DNA of 64,000 nucleotides from Bryoerythrophyllum caledonicum (taxonomy: Eukaryota; Streptophyta; Bryopsida; Pottiales; Pottiaceae): positions 25,398,786 through 25,462,785 of the forward strand of contig OZ020519.1 in the NCBI GenBank assembly GCA_963971425.1, written 5' to 3'. The stretch's first letter is position 1, and every line of letters begins with the position of its first letter. Shown here piece after piece: positions 24,698 to 37,484 of this stretch. A model generated the notes under the pieces. The model was not told where the DNA came from and made no database searches. It saw only the letters and a list, made by a program, of their open reading frames with translations. Position numbers and translations under genes: made by a program.

Positions 24698-27600
24698 CTA
24701 CCGTCGACTATCCCTGAAAGTGGAACGCATGTTTTCCTTCTCGCGCTTGGAGGCCGGACTGGAAGAAACGGCCTCTTTGGGCTTTCTAGCACTCCCAGGT
24801 TGGCTTGAACCAGCCCCAGAATTCGCTGTGTTTTTGCTCCGCTGCATGAGATCCATGCTGGAGAACGTTCCATTCTTCGACCTGATGGATTCAAGGCCTG
24901 CGAGTGAACTCGTCCTGGGCTGGGAGTCCTTGCTAGCCGGCCTCGACGCCGCAGATGCGGGACGTAATTCAACCATAGGGTGCTTCAACTGCACCTCTCC
25001 AGTCCCATTCTCTGCCTGCTTCATGGGGCTTGTGATGATTCTTCGCTGGTAACTGGGAAGCATCCGCAGAGGGCTGTTGGCACTGATCAGAGGCTCTCCA
25101 TATGAAGCTGCACGAAGCGGGCTAATGGCTGGGAACCCTGAATCAGAGGTCGGAGCTGGGCGTCCAGGAGTGCTGGGTGGTTCATAGGATGAGATAGAGG
25201 CACTTCGAAAAGGAGTACTGTTGGCAACAAACCCCGAATCAGAGGTCGGAGCTCTGCGTCTAGGAGTGCTAGGCGGGCCTTCGTAGGACGGGATGGAAGC
25301 ACTACGAAGAGGGCTCTTGGCTGGGAACCCTGACTCTGAGGTCGGAGCTGTGCGTCCAGGAGTGCAGGGCGGACCTTCATAGGACGGGATCGAAGCTACA
25401 CTACGAAGAGGGCTCTTGGCTGGGAACCCTGACTCTGAGGTCGGAGCTGTGCGTCCAGGAGTGCAGGGCGGACCTTCATAGGACGGGATCGAAGCTACAC
25501 TACGAAGAGGGCTCTTGGCTAGGAACCCTGACTCTGAGGTCGGAGCTGTGCGTCCAGGAGTGCAGGGCGGACCTTCATAGGACGGGATCGAAGCTACACT
25601 ACGAAGAGGGCTCTTGGATGGGAACCCTGACTCTGAGGTCGGAGTTGTGCGTCCAGGAGTGCACGGCGGGCCTTCATAGGACGGGATCGAAGCTACACTA
25701 CGAAGAGGACTCTTGGCTAGGAACCCTGACTCTGAGGTTGGAGTTGTGCGCCCAGGAGTACAGGGCGGCTCATAGGATGGTATGGAAGCACCACGAAATG
25801 GACTCTTGGCAGTTAACCCCGAATCAGAGGTTGGGGCTGTGCGTCCAGGGGTGCTGGGTGGCTCAAAGGATGGCATGGCAGCACTCCGAAGGGGGCTCTT
25901 CGCTGGGAACCCTGAATCATAAGGCGTGCGTCCAGGAGTGCTGGCTGGTTCATAGGATGAAATGGAAGCACTACGAAGGGGGCTATTGGCAGTGAAGTTC
26001 CCTGAATCATAGGAGCTCGGAGCTGTGCGCCCAGGGGTGCTGACTGATTCATAGGATGGCATGGAAGCGCTATGAAGAGGGCTCTTGGTGATGGAATCAA
26101 AAGTAGGCGCTGCGCGTCCAGGGGTGCTGGGAGTCATGGCTGCTTCGAAGGTTGGCGCTGAATTCGAACGCAACGGGCTTTTAGCAGTGACTGATTCAAA
26201 GCTCGGAGCTGTACGAAGAAGACCGTTGACAGGGATTGAGTCATGCGGTGGAGGCTTTTGTGAAGGGCTGCTGGTGCCGTAGGACTCGTATGTTGGAGGC
26301 AGAGGTAATGGCACTGGTCTTTGACGGTCTGAGGTTGCTTGAGGGACATTGTTGTTACGGGTTGGAGTAGTTGCGCTCTTCAAGGACGCCCTGGCTGATA
26401 TGAGAGACGTGATTGAAGACGGGAGTGGACTCGATGGCGGCTCAGGGTTTGGCTCCTGCGCTACAAGATTGTAGCTAGTGCGTTGCTTCCGCTTGGGCTT
26501 CCCTTGACTGCTGAGCATCTGCAATTCGACAAAATTGAAACAACAAATATCTTAAATGAAGTTACACAGATCTGGAACCCCAGAGACTGAGATGGTTAAG
26601 AAAAAGGATGTAAAATTCGCTCACCGTGATGTTGCCAAGGTCAGACAACGGTCGACGACGAATCCTTTCACCCTCGCTCTCTTCCCCGGAGCCTAAATGA
26701 CCTGCACGCTCCGTCATGGGGCTTGATCCCTCCTGAAACGCTGAGTCGAGTAATGCAGCTGCTTGAGCAGCCATTGCAGCCCTTTCAACAGCCATAGCAC
26801 GCTCAGCGCGACGTGCGCCTGCTTCGACCTCATCCAGAATCCCAACAAGTGAGAGCCGTCGATCAGCTCCTTCCCCTACGGGCGATTGATCTAGCTGAGC
26901 GACTTCAAAGGAAAATGATTTTGATGCTTGGAAATCAACTGGAGACCTCGACGACGAATCAGTCGGCTTCTCAGGTGTAACGGGTTCTTCATTGTCACCG
27001 GACTGCCCAGCCGCAGACTCGGGTATATGGATTGGAGAGTCATCGAAAGGACTCTTTGGAACAGTAAGATCCGAGTCTACAAGCTCTGGAGTCTTCTCTT
27101 TTACCTTCGGGTGAAGACCAGCACTGCTGCCCTTGAGCTTCCTTGCCAGAAAACTCTTGTGTGCGTTGCGACCTGAACACGAGCTATTTCTGCGTCCTGC
27201 GTACTTCTCATGCCAATCTGAATCCGAATCCTCCATTGATAAATCATTGTCAGACAAGTGCACATCCGAATTCCATTCGGTATCAGATACCTGTCGCCTA
27301 GAACCCCGAGATCCCTGAAGCAAGACATAGTGAGATTAATTCATCGGATACGACGTACACATTAACTGCATACACAAATTAGCTTCTTCATACAGTCAAA
27401 CACACAGACGATCAATGGTGTACCTTACGAAGAACATAGGAGGATTTTTCACTTCCTGAGCTAGAATCCTTCGCTGGATCTGATGATTGTCTCCATTTCG
27501 TCAAGACAGATACCTTCTCGACATCACGCCTGGTCACAGCCCCAAAGCCACTCTGCAGAAGAATTGAACACACTTGGGTTTGGAATCGCATGTGACAGAC

Positions 27601-30600
27601 AAGATGCTTCAGATCAATTAACAAGATGGAGATAAATATCCTTTCACGAAGAGTCTAATATCGAATCAACAACTAAAGTTGAAGCTAGAATAAAACATAA
27701 AGGGATAACAGAACCAACCTTGGTGGCTGCTGCCAAGGCGACATTAAATTGTTGTTCTTTCAGACGGTGTTGTTGTTCAAGGTCCTGTCGATGGATCTCA
27801 CTTTGCCTCAGGAGCTCCTCCAATTCCGCCATTTTCTCCCTGGTATCTTTATCTTCCTCCTCTTTATCCCTAACCTGACACCTGCAGCCCGCAGAAAAAG
27901 ATAATACCGCTTTAATACGTGTTACGAGAACTAAAACAAGGGTGATTAATATAGATGTGTCAGTAACGAATTGACATGAAAGGAGACAGAAGTCAAGGGT
28001 GAGAATATCAAAAATACAGATCGAGTCGAACAACACACCTTGCAAGCGATGTTGCATTGAAGACAAGGTGAAGTAGGTTCTTAGCGTCGCCCATAGAACG
28101 TAAATGAGCCCATCGAGCACGTCCACTAAAATTTCTCTCCCGTTCCTCAGCCTCCGAAAGTTGGGAAGCCATAGCTACCAAAGAGCTAGACGATGAAGTG
28201 AGCATACTCTCTAGCAACATGATTCTGGCACTGCGAGTGGATTCTTTATCAGAAGACCTGCGGCGCCCAGAACAGAAACAATATCTGACCAAAGTAGTGC
28301 AAGCAGGTGGATAGAATGTGGTTCATTCCAGGAGAACGCTGGCTGATGCAACAGAAAAATTTGAAGTATCTCTATAAGAGAAAAATGCAACTTATCTCCG
28401 TACAGGGGATAAAATTTGTCATCGAACTAATCAAGGCTCACCTAGACGAAGAATTTTCATCAGCATCACTTGAAGATTTATCTTCGTCTTGTCTAAGCTC
28501 GGCCAATTCCTTAGCATGAGCTGCTCGTCTGCAGAGTCAGAACAAGAAAAAAACATTAACTTTGACGCATTTCTCAGGAAGCAAACCTTCCAGGAAAGCA
28601 TGATGAACCGATACTTACTCTGCCATTTGTTTCTCATAGGCTGTGCGAACCTCGTGCATACGCACAGCGACCTCAAGTTCCTGTTCAAGCCAGTTCTGTA
28701 GCGCTTTCTCACTCTGCAATTGCACCAAGTGAAACATAATTAGTACTAAAAACGAGTTGAATATTATGGTCATTTGTTCCTGAGAATAAAACCTTCAAGA
28801 AGCATCTCCCGCTACTAAGAAATTTACACATATGCTACGTCAAGGCATTCACATGACCCGAGTACGGTCACGCACAGCCATAATATATGTCTTCAGTTCG
28901 TACCTGTGCACCCGATCCACTGAGATTTCCAGTGCCTGCAGAGGAGCCCGAGGGAATTTTAATTAGTGCACGAGGTAACAAACGCCAAACCAATACGAAG
29001 ATCAACAAATAAAAGCATGTATATTGTACGAAATGTGTGCTGACAAAGACAAAGCTTCAGGTGAAGAAATACCGTTAGTGGCGTTCTCTTTGTTCGACTT
29101 TCTTGCTTCAAGAAGTTCTTTAAGTCGTTTCGTAGCTGCAGCGGCCTCCTCAGTCTTTCTTTGCAAGACCTGTATGATAGATGTAGGCACTCTACTCTTT
29201 AGTAATAAGGAAATATGCATCTCCAGTCCTCATACAGCCAGATATGTATGACCGTGCCTTATAAGGTCAAATGTGCGAACATGCATCGACTACTATCCTG
29301 GAGCAAGGTTTTCTGATCACCTTAGTCTGTCGTTGATGTAGAGCCTGAAGTTTCTGCATCTCGTAAACATTCCGACGCCCTTCCTTGCGAAGCTGTTTGC
29401 ATCAATTAAGAAACACGTTAGCATGTCCTACTAAATAAACAAATCATGAAAGATCTCCATTACAAAAAGAGCAGATGCAAGGATATAACCTGAGTGTAAG
29501 AGAAAATGCACTAACCTGAAGGACCTCTTTCTCTCTCTGGGCTTTCCAAATCCGAAACTGTTCAGACTCTTGCTTCTGTTTCTGCTGAATTTGCACCTGT
29601 AACAAGCAATAGTATGACAGTCAGCAGGATTTCTATACAAAGGAAGAACTCTTTAACCGGGTCATATTCAGGAAAATTTATTGACGTAAATACAGTATCG
29701 AATGAAGTATTCAGTAATCAGGAAAAGCAAGCATTAAAAGATATCAGCCATACTTATCTGGGATTCAAGGAATGTGCAACGCATAAATTTGTGTTTTAAT
29801 ATCAAGTTTATAATGAGTTATGATTTAGCATAAGATTTTAAGATCAACTGTGTCAGAACGCAGTAAAGTACCTTATGTGACTTGATACGTTGAATTTCCT
29901 CAAGCAGCCGCTTAGCGCTTTCCTCGCTACGCTGCTTATCTCGAAGAAGTTGGCCTTGATTCTCCTGCTTCTTTTTCAAGTCCGCGATCTGTCCGTAACA
30001 TCAAAGTCATTCCTTAATTATTTAGCAACACAGGTGTGACAGAGGCTATACTCTTGGCATTGACTGAACAGGTTGGAAAGTGAGCACAAACTTCAGATGT
30101 ACCTGACTCTCAAGCGTCTTCAGTTTATTTCCGTAAGTTTCTTGAAGCTTATGAGTATGCTCATCCGATGTAGTCGCCAGAGACTCAAGCTCGTTCATCA
30201 ACGTGTCCCGTTCTCTCTACAGTACCCATACAAATTGTCAGAAGTTGATGATCAAGGGATTGAAACTTTGCTGATCATATCTAAGAAAAAGCTAATCACC
30301 TCTCCTTCGGGAGTGGTGATGGTTGAGAGGAAAGAAACCATCAACATTGTCAAGCTTAAGTATTGCATCGGAAACTGAATCTGTAGAACAAATTTGAAGG
30401 ATTTGAAGGAATCTTGGAACGTCGCTTTAAGGGAAACTAAGTTGAGAAAAGCAACCTGTAGCATCTTCTTTTCTTCTTCCAACTCGACAAGCTTACGCTC
30501 GAAGTGCTGCTTCAAGACCACAGTCTCAGGTTTCGCGAAAGATTTCATCTCCGCCTGTGATTCACACCAAGTCGAATCAATGCATGAAGATTTAACAAAG

Positions 30601-33600
30601 TCACTAAGTTTGTCCTTCTAGTAAGAATTACGGAGCGTCAATTCTAGGAGATTGATGAGGGTTACCATGATTTACCTCTTTCTGTTCTAGTCTTTTGTCG
30701 AGTTCCTTCAGCTCTTTGTCAAGGTTTTCTTGGAGTATGGTGTGCTCCCACTCCTTTGCCTGCACCTCTGCTTCAGCTACTTCAGGAACGTCACCTGCAG
30801 CAAATTCAATATTGGACATTAAAGCAAATTCAATATTGGACAGCAAATTCAAACACTTTTGGATAGCCAAGTTCATTTACACATTTAGAACTAACTCTCA
30901 TCCTCTTTTGACTCATTGTTTCTGTGCCTCAGGGAGGAGAACACGATTCGATAAGTGGAATTATGCAAGAATCTGACCAAATCGTATTCTTGAAAGTAAA
31001 CTGGAGTTCTTACCTGAAGGGAGAATGCCGGCAGCAAAATCTGCGATCGTGCACTTATCAGTCGGTGTCAACAATGACGGCTTCAAACTTCTCGGACCAG
31101 TTGAAAGAGATCGATGCTCATGCAATTCAGCCTCTAGTTCTTGAATCTTGGAAACGTAGTCCCTGAGCATGTCTTCCGTCTGAATGACAGCACTTAAGTT
31201 CAGTGCCTTCGAGAATGCACTCAGGTGTTTCGACGCTAACAGAGACAGTCACAGCTCAAATTTATAAAAGAAAATAACCTCTGAAGAACACGTTCACGCA
31301 TACTACCATTTCTTCCCATGGTGAAAAGCAATCATAGCTCTAAAAATTGCCTGTACTGTAAACACAAACATCAACTTAAGGAAATGAGCACAAACCGCAG
31401 ATACGTCCTCCTCATCCAGTTCTTGGAAGGTCCTCCCAGCACGCAGCTGATCAAGTTTGAACTGAAGTTTGTCCCTCGAAACCTGCAGAGGAAGTAGATA
31501 CTTTACATCTAAGCAAACAAAGGGCTTGTGGATGTGATTTCGGATTTGACTTCACTTTCAGAAGAGCAATGATATTATATATTTCGTACTTAATTCTCAG
31601 AATAGACCAGCATGCAGCACCAAAATAACATGCTCGTACATCTGGGACAAATGCTTTAAAAGGCCTACGTTTTACATCTGGGACAAATGCAAATAATCAA
31701 TGCTCTAAATGAATCAACGTCTTGAAGAATGTAATTACCTGTGACTCGATGGCTTGCTTGGTCAACTTCGCCATTCGCGCACGATTTTCTTCAAGTTCCT
31801 TCCGGTGATCCAGGTTGCTTGCCTCTAACCATGCAATCTTTTGCTTCAACATCTATTAAGGACAAATGAATACCAAACTCAAATTCCGTCAAATCAATAT
31901 GTAAGAGGTAAAAATTTGCAGTAAACCTGCCGACTGTCTCCAGAAATAACCCCATCCATAACAATGGCATGCAAAATCATATGAGACGTTTCTTTATCTT
32001 CAGTAGGATGTCGGACAGTACCTTGATAGTGGAGGATATAGAGGAACACGATACAGTACAAAGCAACAAACGAAGTGAAGGTTTAAAGTCAAAGACGTTT
32101 ACTGCAAAGACAACAAGCTGGATCAAATTACCTGAACATCTGCGGTGGTTGGACCACCACCCCGGGCGCAAATGAGCTCCGCTTGCATCACCTCAAGCTG
32201 ATGCCTCATTCGCTGCATTTCAGCAGCCATCGGATCACGGTTCACCTGCGTTGCAAATTGTAACGAAGACCTTTCAATATCCCGTTTGTCAATTAGAATT
32301 TCGCTACACAATTAGCAGAAATACTCTTTACACAACTCTGGAGTCAGGCAGAAATTTGAGCGGACTAATACAACCATACAGGGCTGAAATTCCAAATGAA
32401 TAAAGAATTATAAAAACAGATGTTGCATGGACATTATAATGCAACACAATACTGAACGAAACTAGAGGCTTCGAGAGGCAGAATATACCGTGGGTTTGTT
32501 CTGAATGTTTCTGGCCCGATTCGCATACTTCAATGTGTTCAGCGTCTCCTCTGCGTTTAAGTCGGCGGGGCTTACACAGGCTGCAAGAATCTTACTTGAA
32601 GTTAACGAAACTATAGGAAAATATGGCAACATTGCTCAAATTTCCGAGCTGTACAGTTGTTAACACGATGATACGTGAGATGGTATTGATGAGACTCACC
32701 AATCATGACAGTCTTGCTGTTACCTCCTAAGGAATCCTGCATATAGCAATGCCGAATAGTTTAGAAAACCCTGTGAATCATGCTTAACTAGTTCAATTGC
32801 GGATAGAATAGACAAAAGATAAAAAAAATCGCTTTTAGAAAGGAAATTTTGTGAGCGCCACTCGCCTGCAACAACCGAGTGAGTTTACTATCACGATATG
32901 GAACATGCCCTCCTTCCTTCCGCTTTTTATCATCACCAAGAGCGCTGATCACATTTCCAAGAGCTAGAAGGCCTTTGTTTATGTGTACACCTGCAAAATT
33001 AATTGTTTTGGGTTTTAAAGAATTTAGATGGAAGTGGATAGAATGGACTTGCTGCATCAATTATGATTGTGGTCTTCTAACTGGCACTGCATGACTTAAA
33101 TATAATCCCTGTATAAGACTAAAAGGTCAATAGTATATACTTGATGTTGACCGTTTGCGTGCCACTGCGTCTAAATTGAGCATCAATTCTTTCTACGTAT
33201 GCAGAAAGATCGTTCAGAGATTAGCGGAAGCAGGAGGAAACTGGAATGAGAGCTGCACCTTCTTTGAACCGTATGCCATCAGCCCCAGTTCTTTTGGCCC
33301 GCTCCGAACCAGCCAAATCAACAAGATGAAGCTTTGCACATAGATAATCATCAGTGCTATCATCTACCATTCCCATACTGACCGCGGGCGAGTCCCATTT
33401 CCGCCTCTGCTCGACTGTTATGGTGAAAATTGCGTGGGATCGGCTGAAACATGTCAAAACAGGGGGAATGATCAAGTTGATGAACCGCAATCTTGAGAAT
33501 AGATACATCTCGGTAAACCAAAGCATGAAACAGGACAGGATCTGCAGAGTAAGCCCATCAATGCAACCTCCGTTCAGATGTAGATGATAAACGATAATGT

Positions 33601-35385
33601 AGCAACGGCTCGTAAAATCACCAACCTGGAACTCGAATTCATATTCGTGCTCCCAGTGGCTCGGCAGAGAGATCCTTGCTCCAGACATGAGGCCATTTCT
33701 TCCAAAGTGGTCACTTCTGTCTCAGTTACACCAGCTAAAGTAATACCACCATTACCTGTCTCCCGAATTTGAATTGGTGGCTTGATTGTTGCTCCTGTTT
33801 TCGGTCCTCCACCAAAAGCCGAGCCATTTGCGCCATTCGAGACAGGAACTTCCGCAGAAGTTCCACAGGGGTCCAGAAGATCGTGTACCTCTTCTTTCAG
33901 AATCTACCATATTTGACAATTGACAAGAATTGTCGGTGTAGAGAAAATTGTCAGTGTAGAGAAAAGTGAAGCAACTCCACTTACCGTGAATAGATGTGAT
34001 CAAGTCAAGAAAGCTTTGATGGATTCTTCCCCAAGTAGACACTAGATTAGACAACGTAGGACGCCATCGGTAGAGTAACATTTATAAGTGAAAATTCGCG
34101 GGTCGAATATGCGAGACTTCCAATGATCCAAAGTCTAATTCTCAGGACTCCCAGACTACAATTTATGTGCCATTCAATGTACGAACAGCCTGATGGTTAG
34201 GTTCTCCCCGTCCATTCATAAGTAATGACCTATTGGTGCTAATTCCTATGAGAACTCGCATACCTCAATGAAAGAGACTCTGAGCTGAAAATCCGAGTTG
34301 GTCTTCAGAGTCTCGATTTTCTTGAAAATAGTTTCCATGACTTTCGGAATTACTCCCTCCGAGCTGCCTCCAACGGTATAAGCTGTACCCATCGTGTAGG
34401 TCTTCCCTGATCCTGTCTGCATCCCACAAAATACCCCGTCACGATCATAATCGAGGTAGCCCTTTGCGAAGAAGAGCATGCTCCAATTGCAGTCTTCACT
34501 CGGTCTAAATTAGGTCATGATTTATCGTTGTTTTCGGATACTAGATAGTGTTGTAAAGGTAGTGTCGTTCTCTCGTACTTTCATCAATAATAAGATTTAC
34601 ACGAAGCAAGGTGCACACTTTAAAAAGGCTCCTAAGATGGCAGTTACTGATCATCTTAAACGATTCATGTTTTGGCAATGTATCTGTTAACGCAGATAGG
34701 CTTGAAAGGTGCCACATTCGATGAAAGAGACCATGGCTTGAGAAACTGTAAAATTTCGAGGCAGATAGTAATATTCGATTGAAAATAAATCATCTCTTTT
34801 CAAGAGGGAGTAACTCGTGAAATAAGAGACATGGAAGTGAGAACAAATTCGTACCTGCCCGTAGGCCAGAACAGTAGCATTATATCCATGAAAGAGACCT
34901 TCCACAAGTGGTGCAACGCACCGCTCAAATATTGACGACAACGGTGTGCCACCACTTCCAAACACATGGTCAAATGTGAAGGAGTGACTACCAATTTGCA
35001 CCTGTGCCCTCCCCAATTCTAATATTAGGAGTTTTTCAGAATTACAAATACATTCGAATGGAAAGCTACACTTACACACTTCAGTTGACATGCTGCTTAT
35101 CACTAATCACTTCATTAGTCCTGAAGAGAGCTGGGAAGAGATCATGAGAAAACGTACCTGCGGCTCCCTAGGAACAACGAGGATGCAATCTTTGCATCCT
35201 TGAATGCGTTCCTGTGTGATCAGAGGTCTCACATTCAGAGCCACTTGCACAGCCTGTGTTGCAGCTTCCTTGTCCATTGAAGTGTTGAGGGAACCAGAGC
35301 CATCAGATGACACGGAATCATCATGGCCGTTGGCACTTCTATCCATAGTTTCGCACATTTGCCCAACGGCTCGGGAAGAATGCAC
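24698..35385 (-). CDS. Kinesin-4 (FRA1/KIN-4 type) with a long repetitive tail
   Basis: Plus-end microtubule motor; plant kinesin-4s act at cortical microtubules and the phragmoplast midzone. 27 exons (start>end): 35385>35158, 35001>34855, 34416>34264, 33903>33626, 33443>33259, 32990>32866, 32736>32700, 32580>32489, 32245>32132, 31852>31739, 31482>31396, 31179>31014, 30794>30676, 30554>30456, 30216>30103, 29988>29872, 29596>29516, 29392>29321, 29169>29073, 28935>28904, 28713>28619, 28528>28442, 28257>28039, 27881>27719, 27552>27424, 27314>26625, 26518>24698. Phases agree throughout; total about 1,886 residues. Motor: VALNVRPL near residue 50, P-loop [14 protein letters not shown], switch [13 protein letters not shown], switch [37 protein letters not shown], neck [16 protein letters not shown]. 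Long coiled coil to about residue 1050, a Ser/acidic segment, then the single-exon repetitive tail, about 600 residues. Arabidopsis FRA1 is near 1,035 residues, so the tail is an extension. The intron after 32866 uses a GC donor. Confidence 0.95.
25100..26190 (-). repeat. Coding minisatellite in the kinesin-4 tail, about 11-13 units
   Basis: Repeats of 29-33 codons (87-99 bp) inside the last exon. The consensus order is SPLRS - (V)ASIPSYE - (G)PPxTPGR - xAPTS(D/E)SGF. The four most alike neighbouring units (about 25290-25700) are 99 bp each and nearly identical, so they look recently duplicated. Units towards both array ends are shorter and more diverged. Nearly every unit carries two S/T-P-x-R motifs (SPLR and TPGR), the full CDK consensus, giving roughly two dozen in the array. 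The array is in frame throughout. Confidence 0.9.
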
Positions 35386-36130
35386 AAGTCTGCGTCGATC
35401 ATCAGTCAGACGCGACTGAAAAAGTTGTAGAATGCAACTTCCTCAGTTTCAATGTCGCAGATAGGCGCACATCGACCAGCGTCGCAGGATTAGGTCCAAC
35501 CTGGAATCAAAACGCGAACGAAGCTCTCCATCTGGCATTAAAATTGATGTACAACCTGTCCAACATATCTCAAGCTAGCGAATCAACCAGAAACCGGAGC
35601 TATCTCGGACGATGTTACAAAATTCAGCGTGCGAAGGTGTTCTGAACATTGGAAATTCTAACACTGCACTAGACTTCATCCATAGTCTGGCACCTAGCAT
35701 GCAAGGCAGCTAGCTCCAGACCCTGCGGGCGCAATGACTCAGGCACAACCTCCTGTTAATCTGTCATACTCTTTCAAACATTCTCCTCCGAATTGAGGCT
35801 ACATCCGTAGAAACCTCCAACCAAACATCGTCAAAAAGACAATGCCGAAAGGCACTAGATCACTCCCCGCCCATCCCTGCCAGTATCCAAGATCACAAAC
35901 CCAATACCAGTCACAGGACCGCCATCTCCTCCTCCCCGCCCCGACAAACACTCGGACGCAGAACTCCTAAAATTCCGTTTCAAATTCTCTCCACCAGTAC
36001 TCTGAACTGCTGCCGAAACAGAGTCTAGACGCAATGACCCTTACCTCACAGACAATGCAACGACCACTGACAGCACTCTTCGCCAACAAAAGCGAAAAAG
36101 CGAATTCGAGAGATCTAATCCTAATCCTAA
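35386..36130 (-). promoter_or_regulatory. Kinesin-4 5' leader and upstream region
   Basis: Lies upstream of the kinesin start on the reverse strand and is non-coding as far as can be seen. It is GC-richer than the flanking repeats. Further upstream, at about 36340-36400, the reverse strand has a CT-rich run (CTCTCTCTGTCTCTCTCACT), a feature common in plant leaders and core promoters, so transcription may start as far up as there with a leader intron between. This is inference. Confidence 0.35.
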
Positions 36131-36594
36131 CCCAATTCAACTAATCCGGATCTAAACGAGAGTCATGAGAGCTCCTTGAGAGCTTGGAGGAATTCCGGCA
36201 ATCTCGAGGCGGGAATTCTTGTGGAGGTTGGGGGAGATCTGTTCAAGCCCGGGAAATGGAGGACGCGCTATGAATGCTGTGAGATTGGTTTTCTGCAGAA
36301 GTTCGGCGGAGGATGCGTTCCCGAAATGGCCTGCGTAGAGGCAGCCGAGTGGAGTGCGAGAGTGAGAGAGACAGAGAGAGGCGCTCACTGGCGAGGACCG
36401 GTGGCCGTGGCTTTGCGGCATTCAAATGGCATTCATAACGGCTCCCGCGACGCCGTGCACGGGTGGGTGGTGCCGTGCCCGCGTCTGCCGTTCCTGAGTA
36501 ATTGTTTCCCCCTTCACCCTTTCGGGTCTGAGAAGCCACATTTGGGTTCCAACATGATGTATTCTGTGTATTTGACATACAAGGTGTAAGAATC

Positions 36595-36850
36595 CATGTA
36601 CGCGATAGTTACACAAGTTTGTATTTTTTCATACACATGCAAAATCATTTTGGTCTTATTGTTATTGAAATTTGTCTTTAAGATATTCTTCATTGTTTTG
36701 TGATTGTTGATCTCCCTCATTGCATACAAAACTTCGGTTTTAATTTATATAAGTTTGGAATATCTTTGTATACAATCAAGTAAACAAAAGTGAACAAATC
36801 ATCAATAAACATCTACAAATGTTTTCTTCACATATGATAAGTCAACGCAA
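36595..36850 (-). repeat. Dispersed repeat, copy 2 (inverted partner at 21930-22205)
   Basis: Reverse-oriented partner of the stretch at 21930-22205, sharing GATCAACAATCACAAAACAA and TACTTGATTGTATACAA on the complementary strand. The two copies bracket the kinesin-4 gene in opposite orientation. No element ends or coding function recognised. Confidence 0.55.
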
Positions 36851-36869
36851 AGCTATCAACCAAGTGCAC

Positions 36870-37480
36870 ATGTGGAGGACAATAGTATGTGAGTATAAAC
36901 AACACATTCAGAGTACGCTTTCATTATTCAGATATGGAAAAAGAAAACAATTGAGTGCACAACAGATTTTGAGCTATTGGCTAGTATTTAACTATATTTT
37001 ATAGACATTTGTATATTGTAGGGTCATTTAAAGTAGGCTACATTGCATATATTGCATGTGGAATTTTGCAAAGTATTCATCTGGAATTTTGCATGCATGT
37101 ACCTAGGAAGATATACTAATGAATAGTGTAGAGCCTCAGTTTTTTTTAGGACAAAAACATTATGCCAAGAGGACTCAAAGTCTATTGCTCATATCAAATA
37201 AAGATGAAAAACAATTTGAAACTTTGATCGTTATAATCTTTCAATTCAAGCAATCAAATGGGCTGAAACTATTTGCATACATTTCAGTAATGGTTTACTA
37301 CCATTCTGTACGGTTGAAATGTGAACCTTAGAATTATGTTTTTGTCAGATCATCAAAAATTGGCAGTTTAATTTAATAAAACCTCACTGGAAAATGTCCC
37401 CAGTTCTATAGGTATAAATCCTTCCGTTTCTTCCTTTCTTGGAAGCCTGACTTCTAGGAAAATTTAACATGTTTGGTCTC
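36870..37480. other. AT-rich intergenic DNA
   Basis: No gene, RNA or element ends seen. Short open frames are not coding-like. Confidence 0.4.
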
Positions 37481-37484
37481 TTAA

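Noticed and set aside
25618-26100. Open frames on both strands within the kinesin tail
   Set aside because: They are shadows of the in-frame coding minisatellite; the long reverse-strand frame is the real one.
36176-36589. Plus-strand 137-codon frame
   Set aside because: It overlaps the GC-rich, CT-run upstream region of kinesin-4 on the other strand; no motif, and composition explains the open frame.
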